Assembly (NCBI RefSeq): GCF_025148125.1
Contig: NZ_CP102267.1
Coordinates: forward strand, 3,234,501 to 3,298,500
Length of the DNA stretch: 64,000 nt
Source of the DNA: Blautia wexlerae DSM 19850
Lineage (GTDB): Bacteria; Bacillota; Clostridia; Lachnospirales; Lachnospiraceae
Reading direction: 5' to 3'
Part shown: in pieces, positions 54,518 to 64,000 of the stretch
Numbering within the stretch: the first letter of the stretch is position 1
Layout: each line of letters opens with the position of its first letter
Program-made: the position numbers and the translations under genes
Notes under the pieces: generated by a model
What the model saw: only the letters and a program-made list of their open reading frames with translations
Told to the model about the DNA's origin: nothing
The model's database searches: none

Positions 54518-55855
54518 TCAATATCCGGAATCGTCATAATCACCGGTGTCGTAACTTCCGTCATCTGCCGAATCACCATCAGAATTATCGTAAGAACCAT
54601 CATCATATTCCCCACTGTCATAGGAACCATCGTCATAACTTCCATCGTCCGATGAATCCGAAGAAGCATCTCCATCTGCGCTGTCACCACTGTCCGTGCC
54701 GTCTGCTGCTGTCGCATCTGTAGTTCCTTCAATCCCGGTTGTCCCTGTAGTGTTACAGATCGTATTGTAAATTCCCTTCAGATCCGCAGGCAGCAGATCC
54801 GCATAAACATTCTGTATCTTCAATGCAGCCTCATCTGCATTCTGCTGCTGTAATGCTGCATATGCTTCGATCAGAGCTTCATAACTGCTGTTCTTTTTCT
54901 TCTCTTCCTCTATCTGTTTGGAAGCAGCCTCAACTGTGTCCCCTGATTCCTGAGCCTGACTCTGTGCCTTGGTCAGCTCAGCTCCCTGACTGGACACTGC
55001 ATCACTGTATTTCATAATCTGCTGATTCGCTTCCCTGTAGATTCCCTGACGTATGGCAGGAACAGCCAGAAGATAAAACGCCAGCAATCCTGCACAAAAT
55101 CCGGCAACCAGTGTAAAAAACAGCGGAATCCTTCCTTTTTCTTTATACTGAGGAATCTGGATTGCCATATCATTCTCACTGCTGTCCACAGCTTTCCTGT
55201 TTCTTTTATTCTGACGTTCCAGACGTGTGGATACTCCTGTCTGTTCGTCAATCTCTCTCAAAAAACGAAGGGTTGTTGTATTTGTTTTATCAATCCGCGC
55301 GGCTTTCCTTAACGTCTTTCTTGCCTTGTTATATTCCCCCTCTTTCATCTGCACAAGTGCCAGAAGATGGTAACCTTTGATCAGTTTTGGATTCTGTATG
55401 AGAATCTTCTTCAGCCTGATCGCAGCCATATCCTCATGACCTTCCCTGCACAGGTTTAAGGCATCATTATACTTTCTGATCGTTTCATTGATCGCCTCAA
55501 GCTTATTGGAGTTCGCCTGCAGCTTGTTAATATATTCTGATGCCAGATTTCTGGATGGCTGAAGATTCTTACTGATCACCCATTCACTGAGTGCGGCAAC
55601 CACCTCCCCTGTCTCAAAATATACCAGTCCAAGAAGATTTCTCGCCTGAATATTATGCTTATTATAAATAAGACTCTGCTTCAGACAGTCAATCGCCCCT
55701 GAAAGATCGCGGACACTGGCTTTCTCAAGCCCCCGGTTGTAATACTGTCTGGAAAGGTAATCTACCTTTTTCTGGATCAGCACATTACATCCACATTTCG
55801 GGCAGTAATCCAGATCTTTGTCCACCAGAAATGCGCCACAATTCATACAATTCAT
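54518..55855 (-). CDS. Zinc-ribbon, TPR and coiled-coil membrane protein
   Basis: 445 residues. A zinc ribbon at the start (MNCMNCGAFLVDKDLDYCPK, then CGCNVLI) is followed by TPR-like helices, residues about 35-215 (LSGAIDCLKQSLIYNKHNIQ, LLALVQMKEGEYNKARKTLR). One membrane helix is at about 248-268 (FTLVAGFCAGLLAFYLLAVP). Outside is a predicted coiled coil (GAELTKAQSQAQESGDTVEA). The last 80 or so residues are a repetitive Asp/Gly/Ser/Tyr tail (DDGSYDDGSYDSGEYDDGSY). The zinc ribbon and TPR should be cytoplasmic. It may tether a protein complex to the membrane. No specific function is recognised. It lies 10 bases after a 50-residue gene and folC. Confidence 0.85.
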   Translation of the reverse strand: MNCMNCGAFLVDKDLDYCPKCGCNVLIQKKVDYLSRQYYNRGLEKASVRDLSGAIDCLKQSLIYNKHNIQARNLLGLVYFETGEVVAALSEWVISKNLQPSRNLASEYINKLQANSNKLEAINETIRKYNDALNLCREGHEDMAAIRLKKILIQNPKLIKGYHLLALVQMKEGEYNKARKTLRKAARIDKTNTTTLRFLREIDEQTGVSTRLERQNKRNRKAVDSSENDMAIQIPQYKEKGRIPLFFTLVAGFCAGLLAFYLLAVPAIRQGIYREANQQIMKYSDAVSSQGAELTKAQSQAQESGDTVEAASKQIEEEKKKNSSYEALIEAYAALQQQNADEAALKIQNVYADLLPADLKGIYNTICNTTGTTGIEGTTDATAADGTDSGDSADGDASSDSSDDGSYDDGSYDSGEYDDGSYDNSDGDSADDGSYDTGDYDDSGY

Positions 55856-55865
55856 GTGTATCTCC

Positions 55866-56018
55866 TTATTTTACCCGTCTGCCACTCTTGGCTTCGCGGA
55901 GAACTTCCTGAAGAATATCCAGGATATCCGTCAGTTCTCTCTCATAAATCGCACCCTCCGCATCTGCCACATCCAGACAAGGTTCAAATTTCTTCAGTTC
56001 CTCTTCATAATCTATCAT
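55866..56018 (-). CDS. Small 50-residue protein between folC and the TPR gene
   Basis: The ATG at 56018 overlaps the folC stop as ATGA and has AGGAG within the folC end. The frame runs 50 codons to TAA at 55866-55868: MIDYEEELKKFEPCLDVADA, EGAIYERELTDILDILQEVL, then REAKSGRRVK. It is probably two helices, with an acidic first half and a basic tail. The tight coupling on both sides and clean frame argue for a real gene. I do not know the family. Confidence 0.65.
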   Translation of the reverse strand: MIDYEEELKKFEPCLDVADAEGAIYERELTDILDILQEVLREAKSGRRVK

Positions 56019-57313
56019 TTCTTATTTCTCCTGATCACATCTTTAATCTCACCGACAAGATACAGGGAACCCACGCAGAAGAGCATTCCGTCATCCCCCT
56101 TTACTTCCAGTGCTCTACCAAAGGCTTTCTCAACATCCTCCACTACTTCCACAGAAGAAGCACCTGCTTCTGTAAAAAGCTTTGCAAATCTCTCAGCAGG
56201 AACCTTGCGATATCCGCCAACAGAGGTTACTACCACATGACGGAACGTGATCCTGCTACAGATCGTATGTATCATATCTGTATAATCTTTGTCATCTACT
56301 GCTGAAAAAAGCAAAGTCAGCGGACATTCTTTCTGAAAATGTTCTGCTGTCTCTACAAATTTCTCTACCCCGTCCTCATTGTGAGCACCGTCCACGATCA
56401 CGCCCGGAAGCACTGTTTCCATTCTTCCCTGCCAGCGTGTTCCGGCAATTCCCACATGGATCTGATCCGTAGATACAGAAATCACATTCTGCAGAACCTC
56501 AATCGTCTTTAATGCAAGTGCACTGTTCATCACCTGATACTTTGCAATAAACGGAATGGAGAAAACCATATCCTTATAATACTCATTCCGAAATGCAAAA
56601 TCAATTCCCGCCGAAGTATTTCTGAGCACTTCTGTATCTGATCTCTTCACTTCATAAGCAGGGCTTCCCAGTTCTTCTGCTCTGGCACGGATCACTTCTG
56701 CTGCATCCGGGTCGTTTCCGTCATAGATTACCGGTACCCCCGGCACAATGATCCCGGCCTTTTCTCCTGCGATTTTGGCAACTGTATCTCCCAGATACTG
56801 CATATGATCCAGACTGATCGATGTGATCACACAGGCAACAGGATTCTCCACAGCAGTAGTCGCATCCATTCTTCCGCCCAGTCCTGTTTCCAGAGTCACA
56901 TAATCAACACCTGCCTCTGCAAAGATCACCATTCCCATCAGAAAAAGCATCTCAAAATAAGTCGGATGATAGCTGCCTTCTGCAACCAGTTCATCCGCAA
57001 GTATCTTTACTTTCTCAAAGGCCTTCAGGAAAGTATCATTATCAATATTCACCTCATTGATCTGGAAGCGTTCATTGATCTCCACCAGATGAGGAGAAGT
57101 AAATAATCCGCAGGAATATCCCGCCTCTCTCAGAACAGAGGTCAGAAACGCACATGTACTTCCCTTTCCATTAGTTCCTGCCACATGGATCACCTTAAAC
57201 TTATCCTGAGGATTACCAAGTCTTCTCAGACATTCCTTTGTGTGATCCAGACTGTTCTTCTTTGTAAATTTCGGAGTTTCATCAATATAAGCAACTGCTT
57301 CTTCGTAATTCAT
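56015..57313 (-). CDS. folC: Folylpolyglutamate synthase / dihydrofolate synthase
   Basis: 432 residues. P-loop VIHVAGTNGKGSTCAFLTSV lies at about residues 40-59, followed by FTSPHLVEINERFQIN and VTLETGLGGRMDATTAVENP; the C-terminal domain has VDGAHNEDGVEKFVETA. It adds glutamates to folates. It starts MNYEEAVAYIDETPKF, the family start. The ATG lies right at the end of a T-run behind a hairpin whose 3' arm holds the GGTGG that would serve as ribosome site. Confidence 0.95.
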   Translation of the reverse strand: MNYEEAVAYIDETPKFTKKNSLDHTKECLRRLGNPQDKFKVIHVAGTNGKGSTCAFLTSVLREAGYSCGLFTSPHLVEINERFQINEVNIDNDTFLKAFEKVKILADELVAEGSYHPTYFEMLFLMGMVIFAEAGVDYVTLETGLGGRMDATTAVENPVACVITSISLDHMQYLGDTVAKIAGEKAGIIVPGVPVIYDGNDPDAAEVIRARAEELGSPAYEVKRSDTEVLRNTSAGIDFAFRNEYYKDMVFSIPFIAKYQVMNSALALKTIEVLQNVISVSTDQIHVGIAGTRWQGRMETVLPGVIVDGAHNEDGVEKFVETAEHFQKECPLTLLFSAVDDKDYTDMIHTICSRITFRHVVVTSVGGYRKVPAERFAKLFTEAGASSVEVVEDVEKAFGRALEVKGDDGMLFCVGSLYLVGEIKDVIRRNKK

Positions 57314-57320
57314 AAAAAAA

Positions 57321-57378
57321 TTCCACCACTTATCTATAATGTATTTAGTTACTCTAACATTATATAATAGTGGTGGAA
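57321..57378 (-). promoter_or_regulatory. Inverted repeat abutting the folC start
   Basis: TTCCACCACT and AGTGGTGGAA lie 38 bases apart, with an inner TATAATGT/ACATTATA pair. On the minus strand the stem is followed by TTTTTTT and then at once by the folC ATG. It can be a terminator of the gene at 57424, a hairpin covering the folC ribosome site, or an operator around a promoter. Confidence 0.55.
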
Positions 57379-57423
57379 GATGTCCAGTACCAATCGTAAT
57401 ATTTTATCCGACAAAATTATGGA

Positions 57424-59460
57424 TTAATTTTCATTCGCACCGGCACTTTCTGTTAATTTCCATTTATTATTTGAATAAAGTGCATAGCAGGACCGGTCAT
57501 AGCTCTTGCTCAGCGGTTTTCGCGTCGAACTGTTGCTTCGCTGGATCACCGCAAGCCTGTCGAAATCATTCAGCTCCGTACCTGTGATCATCAACGTAGT
57601 CGGATTGATATAGACCGTATCATACCATTCTCCGTTCAGCTTGATTTCACTGGACGGCGTAAATTCCGTTCCCTTAATGTAATATGTATGATCTGTCTCA
57701 GAAATACATTGAATGGAATCCAGAGTCACATCATAGATTCCCATACGCATTCTGGTACGCAGATAAGGACTTTCGCCGCTTTCCCCGTAGGAATATCTCT
57801 TTCCATAAAGGAGGTCATACTGCAGGGTTTCCAGATCCACCTGATAATTTCTGGTATTTCTTCTTGCCTGATGATAGCGGAAAACAGTTCCCTCATGGAT
57901 TCCCACACGATCCATAACCTCTGCCGCCATCTGGTATGCTGCAAGATTTTCATTCTTTTTCTTAAGTCCGAAGTTATCCCACATCACATACTCTGTCTGG
58001 AACAGATACTTGTTCTTCAGGTCCTCCACAGTCAATCCCATAGTCGGAAGGTGGTCACCGTACATAACAAGGACCACATCCTCAGGATAATCTGCAAGCT
58101 TGTCTGTCAGCTCTTTGACAAAATTATCCATCTCATGGATCTCATTTACGTAATATTCCCATTTATTATTCTCTTCCTCAGTCGGTGCACCAGAAACTGT
58201 GATCTCAGGATCCTCCAGGATCTGCTCATCCGGATACGCACCATGTCCCTGTACAGAAATAGTATATACATAATCCGGCCCCTCAGTGGAGTCCAGACAC
58301 TTCAGAATCTCATCTGTCAGAACCTCATCCTTTACCCAGCCATTTGGATTCTTCTCGTTCTCTCTTGCCATGTACTCTTCGGAAGTAAACGTATCAAATC
58401 CGAGATTCGGGAAAATAGATCTTCTTCCATAGAAGTTTGCCTCATTATTATGAACTGCATGGGTGGTATAACCCAGCTTCTTCAGTACATAAGGTGCACT
58501 CTCACAGGTAGTCTCTCTCAGAATACTCTTATAAGGATATTCCCCAGGTCCAAAATAATGCATACTCATTCCTGTAATGGATTCAAACTCTGTATTGGCA
58601 GTACCTGCACCGACAGAGGGAACCTTATAATATCCTGAAGAATATTCCTTCATCAGCTTACGGAATGTCGGAATCGGATCTTCTGAAATATTCAGGTAAT
58701 TAACCAGCGTAGGATCAAAGAATGATTCCAACTGCAAAAACAGAATATTCGGACGCTTTTCTTCCTGCGTTTCCGGGAGATTCTTTTCCGTCTTCTCAAT
58801 TCTTTTGATTTCTTTCTCAGAATAATCTCTCGGACAGCTGATTCCCGTATTAAAAATCGTAGTTGCCAGACAGTAAGGATATCCATAATCCTCATATGCA
58901 AAAGCAATATTTCCAAAGTAATTGGAAAGCACCCTCTTCTCCAGTGCCAGTTGTGTACTTCCTGCAAAAAGAGCAACAGCCAGCAAGATCAGAGGAATAT
59001 TGTAGCGATATTTAATCTTTTTCTGATACTTCGGTCCTTTAATAAGCAGCATCAGCAGTAAAATAACAAGAATCCCAAACAGGATGCAGACTGCCACAAC
59101 GCCTGCAACAGGCAGATATTTGTTGGCAATCTTCATTGCATCTGTGATCAGATGCAGATCCGGTCCTGTAAACGGTGTAACACGGTTGAGCAGGAGAACA
59201 CCGTTAATAATGGCCAGTATCAGCCAGAACAACGTAACCAGTACTCTCCAGAATACTCTCCTGTGAAACAGATAAACAATTAGTGACGAGGTAAAAATGA
59301 ATGCCGCATTATATGCAAAAACCAGAGGTCTCTGTGTCATATAATTCCAGGCTTCTATAAACGAGTGACGGCAGATTGCCTCCATAACAAAATATCCCGC
59401 TGCGCTGGCAAGTACATGGAGTAAAAGGGAGATTTTGTTACAAATCTTATACAATTTCAT
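57424..59460 (-). CDS. LTA-synthase-family sulfatase-fold membrane enzyme
   Basis: 678 residues. Five N-terminal membrane helices (about residues 10-185) are followed by an extracellular alkaline-phosphatase/sulfatase domain: NILFLQLESFFDPTLVNYLN with the metal Glu, GAGTANTEFESITGMS with the nucleophile Thr of LtaS-type enzymes, and VLVMYGDHLPTMGL with Asp-His ligands. An extra C-terminal beta domain of about 110 residues follows. It probably transfers glycerol-phosphate or a similar group onto a surface glycolipid or polymer. The exact acceptor is unknown. It follows valS by 12 bases. Confidence 0.9.
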   Translation of the reverse strand: MKLYKICNKISLLLHVLASAAGYFVMEAICRHSFIEAWNYMTQRPLVFAYNAAFIFTSSLIVYLFHRRVFWRVLVTLFWLILAIINGVLLLNRVTPFTGPDLHLITDAMKIANKYLPVAGVVAVCILFGILVILLLMLLIKGPKYQKKIKYRYNIPLILLAVALFAGSTQLALEKRVLSNYFGNIAFAYEDYGYPYCLATTIFNTGISCPRDYSEKEIKRIEKTEKNLPETQEEKRPNILFLQLESFFDPTLVNYLNISEDPIPTFRKLMKEYSSGYYKVPSVGAGTANTEFESITGMSMHYFGPGEYPYKSILRETTCESAPYVLKKLGYTTHAVHNNEANFYGRRSIFPNLGFDTFTSEEYMARENEKNPNGWVKDEVLTDEILKCLDSTEGPDYVYTISVQGHGAYPDEQILEDPEITVSGAPTEEENNKWEYYVNEIHEMDNFVKELTDKLADYPEDVVLVMYGDHLPTMGLTVEDLKNKYLFQTEYVMWDNFGLKKKNENLAAYQMAAEVMDRVGIHEGTVFRYHQARRNTRNYQVDLETLQYDLLYGKRYSYGESGESPYLRTRMRMGIYDVTLDSIQCISETDHTYYIKGTEFTPSSEIKLNGEWYDTVYINPTTLMITGTELNDFDRLAVIQRSNSSTRKPLSKSYDRSCYALYSNNKWKLTESAGANEN

Positions 59461-59472
59461 CTAAACACTCCC

Positions 59473-62127
59473 TTATTTCTTAAGCTGCTCTAACTGTCCT
59501 TTAACCTTATCCATCATTTCTTTATATTTCGCAAGTTTGTCTTTCTCCGCATCCACCTTGGCAGCAGGTGCCTTGTTTACGAAGTTCGGATTATTCAGCA
59601 TACCTTCACATCTTGCGATCTCTTTTGTGAGACGTTCTGTTTCTTTTGTAAGACGTTCAATCTCTTTATCTTTGTCGATCAGGTCTTCCAACGGCATATA
59701 TACAACCGCATTGGAAACAACTACTGAAACTGCATCTTCACTGATTCCGTTCTTGTCTGTCTGTACCAGAATCTCTTTTGCAAATGCAAGATTTACAAAG
59801 GATTTCTTGCTGTTCTCATACATTGCTGCTGTTTCAGCATCCTTTGCCACAATATGCAGGCTTGTCTTGCGGTTATTCGGAACATTCATCTCTGTTCTGG
59901 TATTACGGATACCTCTTACAACCTCTTTGAAGCCCTCGATTGCTTTCTCAGCATCCGGGAAGTTTCTCTCTTCTCTGTATACAGGCCATTCGGAGATCAT
60001 AATAGACTCTTCTTCAGGAAGAAGTGTGCAGTAGATTTCCTCTGTGATAAACGGCATATACGGGTGAAGAAGCTTCAGGCCTTCTGTCAGCGCTGTTCTT
60101 AATGTCCAGAGTGCATCATTTGCAGCCTTCGGATCTTCCTCTGCCTTCCACAGACGAACCTTAGCCATCTCAATATACCAGTCGCAGAGTTCATCCCACA
60201 GGAAGTCATAAACCTTCTGTACTGCAATACCAAGTTCATATTTTTCCATGTTCTCTGTTGCTTCACGAATCACTGTATTTAAGTGAGACAGAATCCATTT
60301 ATCCTCTGCACAGAGATCATTTAAGTTCTCCGGCTCTGTCACTGTCTTGCCTTCCAGGTTCATCATGATGAAACGGGAAGCATTCCAGATCTTGTTTGCG
60401 AAGTTACGGCTTGCTTCTACCTTTTCCCAGTAGAAACGCATATCATTTCCAGGTGCATTACCTGTCATCAGAGTAAGACGAAGAGCATCTGCGCCGTATT
60501 TATCAATAACTTCCAGAGGATCGATACCGTTTCCAAGAGACTTACTCATCTTACGTCCCTGGGAGTCACGTACCAGACCATGGATCAGTACATGATGGAA
60601 CGGAACCTGATCAGTCTGCTCCAGAGCAGAGAATACCATACGGATAACCCAGAAGAAGATAATGTCATATCCTGTAACAAGTACATCTGTCGGATAGAAA
60701 TATTCCAGTTCCGGTGTTTTCTCCGGCCAGCCAAGTGTGGAGAATGGCCATAATGCAGAACTGAACCAGGTATCCAGTGTATCCTCATCCTGATGAAGAT
60801 GTGTGCATCCGCATTTCGGGCATTTCTCAGGCATTTCTCTTGCAACTACTACTTCACCGCACTCATCACAGTAATAAGCCGGAATTCTGTGTCCCCACCA
60901 TAACTGTCTGGAAATACACCAGTCGCGGATATTCTCAAGCCAGTGAAGATACGTCTTGTCAAAACGGGACGGAACGAATTTCAGATCTCCGTCATCCAGA
61001 GCTTTGATCGCAGCCTTTGCCATCTCGTCCATCTTTACAAACCACTGTGGCTTGATCATAGGCTCTACCGTTGTGCCGCAGCGGTCATGAGTTCCAACGC
61101 TGTGGTTGTGAGGAACTACTTTTACCAGAAGTCCAAGTTCTTCCAAATCTGCTACCATTGCCTTACGTGCTTCGTAACGATCCATACCAGCGTATTTTCC
61201 GCCAAGCTCGTTGATGGTCGCATCGTCATTCATAATGTTGATCTCTTCCAGATTGTGACGGCGTCCAACCTCAAAGTCGTTAGGGTCATGGGCAGGTGTG
61301 ATCTTTACACATCCTGTTCCGAATTCTTTGTCTACATATTCATCGGCGATCACCGGAATTTCTCTGTCTGTGAGAGGAAGCTTCAGCATCTTGCCGATGA
61401 GATCCTTGTAGCGCTCATCTTCCGGATTTACGGCAACAGCAGTATCACCCAGCAGGGTTTCCGGACGTGTAGTTGCAATCTCTACGAAACGTCCCTCTTC
61501 CCCTACGATCGGGTAATTAATGTGCCAGAAAAATCCGTCCTGATCCTCATGCTCAACCTCTGCATCAGAGATGGAAGTCTGGCATACAGGACACCAGTTG
61601 ATGATTCTGGAACCTTTGTAGATATAGCCTTTTTCATATAATTTGATAAATACTTCCTGTACTGCCTTGGAACATCCCTCATCCATTGTGAAACGTTCTC
61701 TCTCCCAGTCTGCGGAAGCACCCAGTTTCTTTAACTGATTGATGATCTTTCCGCCGTACTCCTCTTTCCATGCCCACGCATGTTTTAAGAATTCCTCACG
61801 GCCGATATCGTGTTTGTCGATACCTTCTTTTTTCAGCTTGTCGATAACCTTAACCTCTGTAGCGATAGCTGCATGGTCAGTTCCCGGCTGCCATAATGCT
61901 TCATAGCCCTGCATTCTCTTGAAACGGATCAGGATGTCCTGCATGGTTTCATCCAGCGCATGTCCCATATGAAGCTGGCCGGTTACGTTTGGCGGCGGCA
62001 TAACAATGGTAAACGGTTTCTTGTCCGGATTTACTTTTGCATGGAAATATCCATTGTCCATCCATTTTGTGTAAAGACGCTCTTCGATTCCCTTAGGATC
62101 GTAAGTTTTTGCAAGTTCTTTGCTCAT
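59473..62127 (-). CDS. valS: Valyl-tRNA synthetase
   Basis: 884 residues. Class I motifs [17 protein letters not shown] (HIGH as HMGH, near residue 51) and [14 protein letters not shown] (KMSKS). It has the large CP1 editing domain with [20 protein letters not shown] and a C-terminal coiled coil ([20 protein letters not shown]). A zinc-like [16 protein letters not shown] lies in the centre. It charges tRNA-Val. Expression is controlled by the T-box leader upstream. Confidence 0.98.
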   Translation of the reverse strand: MSKELAKTYDPKGIEERLYTKWMDNGYFHAKVNPDKKPFTIVMPPPNVTGQLHMGHALDETMQDILIRFKRMQGYEALWQPGTDHAAIATEVKVIDKLKKEGIDKHDIGREEFLKHAWAWKEEYGGKIINQLKKLGASADWERERFTMDEGCSKAVQEVFIKLYEKGYIYKGSRIINWCPVCQTSISDAEVEHEDQDGFFWHINYPIVGEEGRFVEIATTRPETLLGDTAVAVNPEDERYKDLIGKMLKLPLTDREIPVIADEYVDKEFGTGCVKITPAHDPNDFEVGRRHNLEEINIMNDDATINELGGKYAGMDRYEARKAMVADLEELGLLVKVVPHNHSVGTHDRCGTTVEPMIKPQWFVKMDEMAKAAIKALDDGDLKFVPSRFDKTYLHWLENIRDWCISRQLWWGHRIPAYYCDECGEVVVAREMPEKCPKCGCTHLHQDEDTLDTWFSSALWPFSTLGWPEKTPELEYFYPTDVLVTGYDIIFFWVIRMVFSALEQTDQVPFHHVLIHGLVRDSQGRKMSKSLGNGIDPLEVIDKYGADALRLTLMTGNAPGNDMRFYWEKVEASRNFANKIWNASRFIMMNLEGKTVTEPENLNDLCAEDKWILSHLNTVIREATENMEKYELGIAVQKVYDFLWDELCDWYIEMAKVRLWKAEEDPKAANDALWTLRTALTEGLKLLHPYMPFITEEIYCTLLPEEESIMISEWPVYREERNFPDAEKAIEGFKEVVRGIRNTRTEMNVPNNRKTSLHIVAKDAETAAMYENSKKSFVNLAFAKEILVQTDKNGISEDAVSVVVSNAVVYMPLEDLIDKDKEIERLTKETERLTKEIARCEGMLNNPNFVNKAPAAKVDAEKDKLAKYKEMMDKVKGQLEQLKK

Positions 62128-62272
62128 AATGTCCTCCTAATTATATATCTGAAACTAAAGTATCTACGGATTACTCCGTTATAAAGCAGTCACCCTGACA
62201 ACCAAACAAATAAGCATACTGACTTCGCTTTCCGCATCCAGCCAGATAACTGTGTCATAAACTTATTCGATA

Positions 62273-62540
62273 AAAAACGCCCCTCACACGCATTATACGT
62301 GCAAAGGGCGACATAGATCGCGGTACCACCTTAGTTTGTCTCTCATTCCCTTAACGCGGGATACGTGAAAACCTACCATGCGCGTATATAACTCTGATAT
62401 GATTCATACACACTCACTTCAGCCTCCCGGCTCCAAAGCTACCTTCAGCACTTCTGTTCCCGGGAAACCTTCCAGCTTATAAGCTTCCCTCTCTGTGGGG
62501 CATTACCGCCTACTCCTCTTTTTCACAGCCTTTTTCTGGA
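62273..62540 (-). promoter_or_regulatory. T-box leader of valS
   Basis: The T-box core AGGTGGTACCGCG lies at 62317-62329 on the minus strand. It is followed by the terminator hairpin CGCCCTTTGCACG..GTGAGGGGCG and TTTTTT (62273-62311). About 200 bases of stem I to III sequence lie ahead. A likely specifier is GTA within GAAGGTAGCTTTGG, matching valine. Uncharged tRNA-Val would prevent termination. Confidence 0.92.
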
Positions 62541-62544
62541 TTCT

Positions 62545-62573
62545 ACTATAATGAAAAAAGGCTTTCTTGTCAA
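62545..62573 (-). promoter_or_regulatory. Sigma-A promoter of valS
   Basis: Consensus -35 TTGACA (62568-62573), 17 bases, TATAGT (62545-62550), directly ahead of the T-box leader. Confidence 0.85.
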
Positions 62574-62608
62574 GAACGTTTCTCCGGATTTCACAAATTT
62601 ATCTGGTG

Positions 62609-63814
62609 TCATACGTATATTTTTCCCGCATTGTCGAACAAAATTTTATCAATAATATCCTTTGCATTATTTACGGAAAGATATCCGTCCTCTATTTTTT
62701 CTCTCAGAACACTACACAGTGAAAAACGGAATGCAAGAAGGGAGCCATAACTTTCCTCTACTGTCCACGTATCACATCCCCAGCAGATTTTATCAATCTG
62801 GGACATCTCGATCAACTGATGCATTACACGTTTTGATGCGGTGTAGGATAAGATTGGAAGCCATGTCAGATCCGGATATAGATTCGGATATCCGTCTACT
62901 ATGGAAAAAAGATCATCCACCCATGGAAAGCCACAATGCAGTAGCACAAATTTCGTTTCCGGATTATTTTTTATCACATTGTTCAACTGCAGTATATTCG
63001 TATCTATAACTTGCCCCATTCCTGTGTGACATTGTAATGGAAGTGACACTTCCGCCGCAATTTCACATATTTTCCAGAACAAATAGTCCTGAAAACATCT
63101 GATATCTTCCTGGGTTATATCCGACTCTTTTAAACGGAATACCCTTTCAGCCTGCTCCCGCGTCACTTTTTCAAAATGAAGACTACGCTCATAGGCCATC
63201 GCTATTTTTAAGGCCACACAGCCCTCACTCTTTTTTTGTATGATCCACTTTCTGACCCACTCCACATAATCCTGTAAATTGTCCGGCAGCTCACCGAAGT
63301 TCTCTTCCAGTGATACACCGTCATGATTGCGAAGTCCTTTTTTATAGCCCAAAAAGAACAGATCCAGTCGAAAAGCAGGCGTAAACAGTTCCGGTCTTCC
63401 ATTGTCAGAGCCCGGATTCCAGTAGGTATCTACGATTACTTTTTGATACTTACACTTATTTTTCAGTACATCCATGTAAAAGTCGGGATTTTGATGCGCT
63501 TTTCTGATCTGATCTGAAATCTGATCCCAGTTCTGAGCTGTGATCGGCTCCGATATTCCATACAACTCCCCGATTGCCTTTTGAAGCCAGACAAAATAAG
63601 ATTTATATCGTGTTTTTTCCAGATATGCATTCCTGCTTTCTGCTGTTGTCCCCGGAGTTACCTGCTGCCATTGTAAATACGTATTATTTATCAGCTTATC
63701 CAGATCATAATCCACCATCGCCTGTTCTGGCAGATGATGTGAATGCGTGTTCCTGATTTTATGATCGGATATATAGTTCATTAATTCCTGCTCTATCTGA
63801 TTTGCTGTTCCCAT
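62609..63814 (-). CDS. Amidohydrolase-superfamily TIM-barrel protein
   Basis: 401 residues. Metal ligands appear in order: IRNTHSHHLPEQAM (HxH), CVALKIAMAYE (possible Lys), LPLQCHTGMGQVIDTN (His), KFVLLHCGFPWVDDLFS (His) and KICWGCDTWTVEESYG (Asp). This set matches the amidohydrolase_2/uronate-isomerase-like group. The substrate is unknown. It is monocistronic, upstream of valS with its own leader. The right neighbour is a permease gene tail. Confidence 0.85.
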   Translation of the reverse strand: MGTANQIEQELMNYISDHKIRNTHSHHLPEQAMVDYDLDKLINNTYLQWQQVTPGTTAESRNAYLEKTRYKSYFVWLQKAIGELYGISEPITAQNWDQISDQIRKAHQNPDFYMDVLKNKCKYQKVIVDTYWNPGSDNGRPELFTPAFRLDLFFLGYKKGLRNHDGVSLEENFGELPDNLQDYVEWVRKWIIQKKSEGCVALKIAMAYERSLHFEKVTREQAERVFRLKESDITQEDIRCFQDYLFWKICEIAAEVSLPLQCHTGMGQVIDTNILQLNNVIKNNPETKFVLLHCGFPWVDDLFSIVDGYPNLYPDLTWLPILSYTASKRVMHQLIEMSQIDKICWGCDTWTVEESYGSLLAFRFSLCSVLREKIEDGYLSVNNAKDIIDKILFDNAGKIYV

Positions 63815-63920
63815 GATAATATTCCCCTTTCTTCCTCTTATCCATTCTATCCGTTTGACTACCTATTTAAAAACCACAGAAAAACAATTTCTTCTTTTCC
63901 GCAATAAAGCGACAAATCGT

Positions 63921-64000
63921 TTATTCCACACTTTTCAGGGATTCTACCATGTCAATCTTCTTTAATTTCTGATGCATAAACAGATTTACGATCATGGAGA
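63921..64000 (-). CDS. C-terminus of an FtsX-type ABC transporter permease (partial)
   Basis: The minus-strand frame entering at the right edge reads MIVNLFMHQKLKKIDMVESL, then KSVE and TAA at 63921-63923. The ending KIDMVESLKSVE is the usual C-terminus of Clostridial FtsX/MacB-type permeases. Only about 26 codons are in the window. Confidence 0.7.
   Translation of the reverse strand, partial: SMIVNLFMHQKLKKIDMVESLKSVE

Noticed and set aside
54463-54732. Minus-strand frame rich in Met/Thr at the end of the TPR gene
   Set aside because: It is a shifted reading of the Asp/Gly/Ser repeat region; the long frame is clearly the gene.

Overview
The window is a chromosomal segment from a spore-forming Firmicute. 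It is most likely a Lachnospiraceae (Blautia-like) gut bacterium. The reasons are the full S10-spc-alpha ribosomal cluster in Clostridial order, an enlarged L17 of the type I associate with this family, spoIIA and spoVA sporulation operons, BspA-like surface proteins, a T-box on valS, and moderate GC. The species was not determined. Nearly everything is on the minus strand. The plus strand holds a lysR gene, xpt, the spoVA-queT block and one orphan secreted protein.

Layout. 1-8.8 kb: a large secreted leucine-rich-repeat protein that runs off the left edge, a HTH protein, a membrane Ser/Thr kinase with an LRR exterior, and a metNIQ methionine transporter. 8.8-11.5 kb: a decayed accessory zone with a Crp-family pseudogene joined to the tail of an Fn3 surface gene, an orphan secreted protein, and a truncated Abi_2 gene. 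11.5-25 kb: purL, lysR, mrp, a CsoR-like repressor, xpt, a solute-binding lipoprotein, a WYL-type regulator, gatD-murT (lipid II amidation) and a GDPD-like phosphodiesterase. 25-42.5 kb: ribosomal proteins, secY, adk, map, infA and rpoA, split by a terminator and a new promoter between infA and rpmJ. Structured leaders precede rpsJ and rpsM. 42.7-47.2 kb: a signal-peptidase-like membrane protein, then crh-whiA-rapZ-murB. 47.3-48.8 kb: an IS5-like element and palindromic elements laid end to end. 48.9-54.3 kb: spoVAB-AC-AD-AE-AA and a preQ1-controlled queT on the plus strand, facing spoIIAA-spoIIAB-sigF on the minus strand. 54.5-64 kb: a zinc-ribbon/TPR membrane protein, an unlisted 50-residue protein, folC, an LTA-synthase-like protein, valS with its T-box, an amidohydrolase and the tail of an FtsX-type permease.

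The most unusual content is non-coding. A family of short transposed palindromes recurs through the window. Two copies are 143 bp and two are only 27 bp, each flanked by a perfect 8-bp target duplication. A second set of elements is tiled between four CTAG sites next to an IS5-like copy. These insertions sit in spacers between transcription units, including the spacer that splits the ribosomal cluster and the T-tract of the queT/sigF terminator. No CRISPR array, rRNA, tRNA, prophage or complete defence system was seen.
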